Shown: in pieces, positions 58,201-64,000 of the stretch | How the letters are laid out: every line of letters starts with the position of its first letter | Numbering within the stretch: position 1 is the first letter of the stretch | Assembly: GCA_013397075.1 (NCBI GenBank) | Contig: VWZS01009934.1 | Span: 1,612,001-1,676,000, forward strand | DNA length: 64,000 bases | Source of the DNA: Rhabdornis inornatus | Taxonomy: Eukaryota; Chordata; Aves; Passeriformes; Rhabdornithidae | Reading direction: 5' to 3' | The notes under the pieces: model-generated | Told to the model about the DNA's origin: nothing | The model's input: the letters and a program-made list of their open reading frames with translations, nothing else | Database searches by the model: none | Program-made: the position numbers and the translations under genes

Positions 58201-61200
58201 CAGAGGTAAAAACAATACAATAAACTGCCTGTCTGCTGCTAATATAAACATTCAGTCGCTACTAAAAGCTGGTTTAGATAACTTTTCAGCTGTTCCCCAA
58301 AACCCTTCAAGTATTTTTCTCCCTCCCTCAGAGAAGGATGTCCAGAGGTTAATAAATCTGAGCTGTGACAGACTAAAGAGAGGAGTAAATTCAAAGCAAA
58401 AAGCTCATCACAGCACATGCTGCCCACAATTTCCTCTCAACAAAGACACTACCTCAGCAGCTTGACAGGCTGGAAGTGCAACCCAGTAAAGAGATGTAGG
58501 CCAGGACATCTCCCAGGTTCCTCCTGGCATTCCTCAGCTGGTAGCCTGACGCTCTGCTTCAGCAGCAAAAGTCTTTGCCCTTTCTATTCCTGAAAGTGAT
58601 TTCAAGGTGTAATTTGAAATCCGTGTTACTTGGCTCTGAGATGACAAAGGCTTCCATGACGATTCAAGAAAAACTGCTGTTTCAGAGGAATCTGGGAAAC
58701 AGCTGCTCCAGGAGCCTGCACAAAGCTGTCACAGGCCAGTGGAAAAGGTACAAGCAAATTGAGTGCCTCCTGCCTAGCCAGAAAGACACCATGTCAGCTG
58801 CCCCAAAGGGCAAGGTCCCACAAGGGCTTGCCTGCTTCGTGGTACAAGCTTCCCTGACCTCAGGAGTTGTCTGGACTGAAGCGCTCACCAGAGAGCAGGG
58901 CTGGCTTGGAGAAAAGCAGGAGCTCCAGGACAGTGTGGATGCCACACCAGGAGAGCAGAACAAAACAGGGAACTCTGTAAATTCATGCTTCTCTCAGAAA
59001 TGTAATTGCCAGAACACAGAGGTTTTTTAAAGCTTGCGCTATCACCCATGCCTGGTACATGGCCCCACGTGCATGCACCTCCATGTCCCTCACAATGGAA
59101 GCACCTAGGATTAGTGATACCCTTCAGCTTTCAAGGGGCTATGAACAGTCACACCATCCTATTACCAGCCATAATCCATCCCAGGAGCTAGAGGCAGAGG
59201 GTCCAGCCACCTCCTGCCAGGCTGCTGGGAAGAAGATACCAAGGTCTACAACAAATAGGTCCAAAGCCCTGCCAAAAAGGAGATGTGGGCAGGAGTTGGG
59301 ACAGCACAGAAGCATCTTCACTGCCTGGTTGTGCAGGGTCCTTCCCCAATATAAATAAAAAAGGCAGAACAGCTAACAGCATAATAAAATGCTTTAATAA
59401 TAAGATATTAATAAGAAGAGGAATATCAACTGTAATTCCTATATCTCTTCATCCTGGGAACCCTGCTTCAATGGAACTTTGGACAGACCCAATGAAAGCA
59501 GTGCAGTTGTCTCAGACTCTGTTTTGAAATTAAATACAGAACTGCTTTATTACATTGTGGTAAGTACATCACATGCCTGTATTGTGCCTTGGCACCTGAC
59601 TACAGAGACACTGCTTGTGACTCTGCTCTCTTCATGGCTACCAAAGCAGGAGATGCAGGCAGCAAGAGATACTGGGTAGCCCAAAGCTGTGCCTGCAAAG
59701 GGTGGCATGGTTTGGAAACAGGCTGATAGAACTGCACTGATTCCACATTGCGAAATAAGTGGCATCAATCATTGGCATCAATGATGTTGAAGGCAAGACT
59801 CAGCACATTTTCTGTGATACAGATCACACAGTGGAAATTGTGGTTATTATCCAGCAGGACTGACTGGATGGTATACTGAACTATGGCAAATACAGTCCTC
59901 CCCAGAAGATCACAGTGAATTCATATTGATTTTTCTTTTGTTGAAAAAATGGAACCTATCAGCAATAGTGAAATACTGCCCCTACAGGTAATCAGCAACA
60001 GCCCTTCCATAATGCTCTTCCCAGTCTAGGCATGAGACTTTTCCTCATGTTTTGATTAAACTTTGCAAGAACTTGGAGGCTTCAGCAGCCAATGCAAGCT
60101 GAGGAACAATCACAGTAAAGTTCACAAGAGACATCTATACCATGAAGAGCAAATGTTAACAGTATGAAAAATCTTGCTGTTCATCTCTAAATTTATCTTG
60201 TGGGAAAGACCTATGGAACCTGAAGGATCCAAACCCATCACCTCCACATTTTTATTAGGAAGCAGTGAGAATATTACTTGGCCTTCACAGAAATGTGCAA
60301 GCTAAGTGGCATTTAATTTATGGTCCTAACATTGAGATGTATCTGAGGATAGTTTTGAGTGGATAGAAAATTTATAATTTAGCTCATACTTTTAAACCAC
60401 AATTAATTTGTGAGAACAGTTGGAGTTTGTGGATAGTTTTTGCTTTCTTATTATTTTGCAAAAATTATTAAATAGGAGTCTATCAGTTAATCATACCCTC
60501 TGATCTTTTCTTCAGTGAATTTGCATTTCTTTTCAAGTGTAGTCGGGTATGCAGTTGGGAAAAGATTTGTAGGACACCAGTGTTGTTCTGGTGGTTGATC
60601 TTTTACCAGCAAGTGGTGAGTTTTTCCTGCTCAGAGAATACAGAGAATCTACCTGCCTATGCAAAATTTTCAGGTTAAAAGATCTTGGTGTGAGATTAGT
60701 AAGGATTCATTACATTTTTTGTAGATTATAAAGCGATAATGCAAGAAGTAAAACTTCGAGAAGGCATAAGATGAAAGCCAAGAGCTTAAATGTGACTTTA
60801 GTCCAGCTTGTGGAACAATGAACATCTCCAGTTGTCTTCTGCAGCTTTTAAAATTAAGTAATTTATTTATACACTTAAACACGATTTTAATGTCAGCTTT
60901 AAGTTTCTGTTATAGAAATTTGCCATAGAACCCAATTCAAGAGGCAATTTAATTTTATTAATGTGGGAGGAAATCTGAGCACAATGTGAGCTACTTTTTA
61001 ACCTTAACTGCCATTCCTGCTATTGCAAGAAAGTGCCTTACACCTATCTGGAAAGCCATTATTAGCAAACTGAATAATTTATCACTTCCAATTTACAAGA
61101 AATTAGCCCTGCCTGAGACTAAAACCAGAAGTCATTTATAAAATAATAATTCAAAAACTTATGTCAGGTTCCTAATTTGAGGAACAGTCAGAGTGTCCTA

Positions 61201-61246
61201 ATGTGCAGAGAGCATTATTTTAAAACCAGAACTAACTTTTCCTGTC
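55283..61246. other. Region upstream of LAMA1, nothing recognised
   Basis: AT-rich sequence with an ATA repeat near 55912. The part 58440-59560 is less AT-rich and contains a 151-codon plus-strand frame (58575-59030) without recognisable similarity or splice structure. No exon of a known neighbouring gene is visible. Confidence 0.6.
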
Positions 61247-61254
61247 TATAAAAG
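61247..61254 (+). promoter_or_regulatory. TATA box candidate
   Basis: TATAAAAG about 500 bp upstream of the candidate small-peptide exon. Such octamers also occur by chance in AT-rich DNA. Confidence 0.25.
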
Positions 61255-61590
61255 CAGGTGACTGTGCCTTGCTGCTATCTTATGGGCACCCTTACATGTG
61301 TTTCAACTGAATTTTCAGAAGTGGATAAAAGCAGGAAATTGTGATATGGAAATCTCTGTGCTTCACCTTTTTAATACTATTTAGAGACATTCTCTACTAT
61401 TCAAACATTACCATTAATATATAGAATAGAAACAGAGTAAACTCTTACATTCTGTCTTTAAAGTGAACTCTGTATTATTTGAAGAGTATGATTTTTAAAT
61501 AGAACACTCTTAAATTTAAGTAATTACATGTAGTTATGGGATCAGTCTTTAAGTTGCGTTGAAAGAATAACCTGACTTGGAAAATAAGGC

Positions 61591-61647
61591 AAATCAGATG
61601 CCTTATTATTCATAAAGACATAAATATGGAAAAAAGACAAAGTTTAT
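61591..61647 (+). repeat. Dispersed 60-bp repeat, copy 1
   Basis: Shares AAATCAGATGCC, TTATTCAT, ATAAATATGG and GACAAAGTTTAT in the same order with 63537-63599, with small indels. It is followed by two copies of ATCTTAGGTTA. Confidence 0.7.
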
Positions 61648-61755
61648 CTTAGGTTAATCTTAGGTTAATTCCTGTCAAGTGAAATTGCACTGACTAGAAC
61701 TTATTTTCGGATTCCCTTTCTATCTACAGAGCTATCCACAGTGCAGAGTGTGTTA

Positions 61756-62726
61756 ATGCTGCCGAGGCTGGCAGTAGTGTTTGCTGTCTCTATTGTGCTG
61801 GGTAAACAAAGGCTCATCAGTGAAGAAGCAGTCTAACAGTTTTTAATATCTAGTGAGGTATCAGCTCCCCTTTATAAAGAATTATAATTAAAAATTTATG
61901 AGGTATTGGAAATGTTTAGAGTCTGAATTGCATAGTGAAAAGAGGGTGTCTCTGACTACGTAAATGTTGTACACATGATGGATGGATCGTCAGGCTGTAT
62001 TTACTAAGGTGACTGTTTCTGTGTAAATTCCAGTGCTAATTAGAGGTTTGTTTTGGAGAACAAGACACAAAGCCAATCAGTCTGATGAGCTGAGAGATTA
62101 GAAGCTGAGCTCACTAGCTGTCTTTGACTTCAATCAAGAAATGCTTGTGTTTAAACAAATGAAAACATTATCAGACTTTAGTCAATGATGATTTTCGGTG
62201 ACACAGCAGTGCTGGATTTACTATTCCTGGATTCTTCCCTGCACATTTCCCTTTGCCTGTAGGGAGCAGGCAAAGGTACTGTCCTGTGAGAGGTAATTAA
62301 AATTCTTCCCCATCTGCAAAAACTTTCTTCTTTTTTCCCTTTGCCTTCCCCTTCTCTGCAACCCAAGGTGACCCCGCCACAGGTACTCCCAGGAATGCAC
62401 AGATCTCTAGTATGAGGCTCCATCAGCCTGAAGATAATGTTTGTGTATCTCGTCTTGAGCTGCCCACAAAGCCATCATTATCTCTCTCTTTTTTTTTTTT
62501 TTTCAGCTTTCCTCATGTGTAAAAGTAAGAAACAAAAAAAGCTTGACTGGTATCTCATGCACAATGAAACCAAGCAAACTTTTTTTTCTTTTTCTTTTTT
62601 TCTTCCACCTTAGAGTCTTTTGTAAATGCTATAAAGGAACATGAAAAAATAGCTATTACTGCTGTAGGATTTTTGATGAAATATCAAGAACTACGGCAGA
62701 TTGGAAGTTGTTCTGACAAAGACTGA
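61756..62726 (+). CDS. Candidate small secreted or membrane peptide gene (hypothetical)
   Basis: Proposed exons: 61730-61801, with acceptor CTTTCTATCTACAG and ATG at 61756; an optional 18-nt exon 62507-62524; and 62614-62726, preceded by an excellent pyrimidine tract and TTCCACCTTAG, stop TGA at 62724. The first coding exon gives MLPRLAVVFAVSIVLG, signal-peptide or membrane-anchor like, and donor G|GTAAAC. The last reads SFVNAIKEHEKIAITAVGFL, then MKYQELRQIGSCSDKD. Both forms stay in frame: 53 residues without the microexon, 59 with it. AATAAA follows 21 bases after the stop. I recognise no homologue. Chance assembly of short frames in AT-rich DNA is a real alternative. Confidence 0.25.
62488..62503. 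repeat. T-rich tract
   Basis: A T run preceded by TCTCTCTC. It would serve as the polypyrimidine tract of the candidate 18-nt exon; a second T/C-rich run lies at 62580-62604. Confidence 0.8.
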
Positions 62727-62747
62727 CTGAATACAAGCCAACTATAA

Positions 62748-62753
62748 AATAAA
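62748..62753 (+). promoter_or_regulatory. Polyadenylation signal candidate
   Basis: AATAAA 21 bases after the stop codon of the candidate small-peptide gene. Common by chance in this composition. Confidence 0.25.
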
Positions 62754-63009
62754 CACAGGTTATATAAGTCAGCATATGGAGTTTGTACTGTGATTTTGGG
62801 GGAATACTTTATATATAACATTTCCAAAGTACTCTATGGTCTCTGTAAGCTGATGACACAAACATGTAAGATTGAATTAATTGGCATGGCAATGAAGCCA
62901 CAAATTCAAGACCCTATAGGAAAAAAACCCCAAACTTTAAATCCCAAACCAGCTGACTACCATGTAGGCTAAGAACTTCCCAATGAGAAGTTTTTCCTTT
63001 TTTCTGTAG

Positions 63010-63514
63010 AGTCATAGAATCCTGTAATTGTTAAGGCTGGAAAGACCTTTAAGATCATCAAGTCCAACCATCAACCTAGCACCGTGTTCACCATTGGGTG
63101 GTGTCTCACATGCCATATCCACGTTTTTTGAGAACTTTCAGGGATGGTGACTCCACCACTTCCCTGGGCAGTCTGTTCCAATGCTTTACAACCCCTTTCC
63201 TGGAAAAAAAATTTCCTGATGACTGAACCTCCCTCGGCACAACTTGACCCGATTTCCTCTTGTCCTGTTGCTTGTTACCTGGGAAATGAGACTGACCTCC
63301 ACCTCACTACAGCCTCCTTTCAGGTAGGTGTAGAGAGTGATAAGGTTCCCCCCAAGTCCCCTTTTCTTCCAGGCTAAAGAACCCCAGCTCCCTCAGCTGC
63401 TCCTCACAGGACTTGTGCTCCAGACCCTTTACAAGCTCTGTTGCTCTTCCTTCTCTGGACTTGCTCCAGAGCCTCGATGTCTGCCTTGTCGTGGGGGGGT
63501 CCAGAAGTAAACAC
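63010..63514 (-). mobile_element. CR1 LINE, 3' fragment
   Basis: Reverse orientation. GAGTCATAGAATCCTGTAAT and GATCATCAAGTCCAACCATC are the 3' terminus; CACCACTTCCCTGGGCAGTC the 3'UTR boundary. The minus strand shows the ORF2 tail (GRATELVKGLEHKSCEEQLR, ELGFFSLEEK). It is the least decayed copy in the window. Confidence 0.92.
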
Positions 63515-63536
63515 ATCTATCTTTTGCTTCATGGGA

Positions 63537-63599
63537 AAATCAGATGCCCTATTAATTCATAACTAAATAAATAAATATGGGCTAAAGGACAAAGTTTAT
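63537..63599 (+). repeat. Dispersed 60-bp repeat, copy 2, with an AAAT run
   Basis: Counterpart of 61591-61647; contains four AAAT units at 63564-63576, which account for part of the length difference. It starts shortly after the right-hand end of the CR1 copy. 63600-64000 is AT-rich without features. Confidence 0.7.
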
Positions 63600-64000
63600 G
63601 GGGCACTCTTATTTAAAGTATTGAAGCTTTTGTGCTGGTTCAATTTTCAGACACTCATAAGTTATTTGTGACGAGGCTGTGCTTAGTGCATCGTGTTCTT
63701 AGAGGATATTAAATTGGGCTCTTAATCACATTTTAGTACTAATACAAAAATGCACATAATTTTAAAAGTGGAGAGTACTTAAAACATATTAAAGAGTAAA
63801 TTCTTCTAATAAAATATAATTATTTAAACGAAGAAATATAAACTACTGTTAATCAATTTAATGTAGTTTTACTGTCAAGACCTGCGAAAATCTTGCTACA
63901 TAGGGAAAGCAGTAAGCTCCAAGTTTCTGATTTTATTCTGCAAGCATTTAAGGCAGCCACAGGATGGCACTGTAAAACTGCAAGTCAAAACCTCGCACTC

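Noticed and set aside
58575..59030. 151-codon plus-strand frame
   Set aside because: No homology recognised, no promoter or splice signals; length is within what chance gives in 64 kb of this composition.

Overview
This is vertebrate nuclear DNA, almost certainly from a bird and probably a passerine. The coding content is small exons separated by long AT-rich introns. The recognisable interspersed repeats are mostly 3' ends of CR1 LINEs, which is typical of birds. One short element (6527-6640) has a tRNA-Ile-derived head joined to a CR1-like tail, the architecture described for passerine SINEs. The species cannot be named from this sequence.

The window is dominated by the 5' third of one gene on the minus strand, LAMA1 (laminin alpha-1 chain). 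I could place 21 consecutive coding exons, from the signal-peptide exon at 55062-55146 to exon 21 at 1052-1232. They total 3013 nt (1004 codons plus one base). All 20 junctions keep the reading frame and no internal stop or frameshift was seen, so the gene looks functional. The encoded part covers the signal peptide, the laminin N-terminal (LN) polymerisation domain (exons 1-6), the first laminin EGF-like (LE) repeats (exons 6-11), the L4/IV domain (exons 11-15) and the next run of LE repeats (exons 15-21). The remaining exons lie to the left of position 1. Two splice donors are not GT: intron 2 begins with GC, and intron 1 as written begins with GG, which is probably a sequence error.

Layout: 1-1051, intron 21; 1052-33525, exons 21 to 2 with their introns, containing a perfect 97-bp tandem triplication beside exon 16, CR1 copies at 8880 and 23962, an old CR1 remnant near 22405 and the SINE; 33526-55061, intron 1 of about 21 kb, with two more CR1 fragments, low-complexity tracts and some palindromic elements; about 53640-55171, the GC-rich CpG island at the LAMA1 5' end. 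This last region is visibly misassembled: three single-N joins separate two pairs of perfect duplicates (150 bp and 110 bp), and the pieces make sense only if reordered.

55283-64000 is upstream of LAMA1 and mostly without recognisable features, apart from a CR1 copy at 63010-63514. At 61247-62753 on the plus strand there is a weak but coherent candidate for a small undescribed gene: a TATA box, a signal-peptide-like exon, an optional 18-nt microexon, a terminal exon and a polyadenylation signal. No operon, CRISPR array, RNA gene, provirus or unusual biological system was seen.
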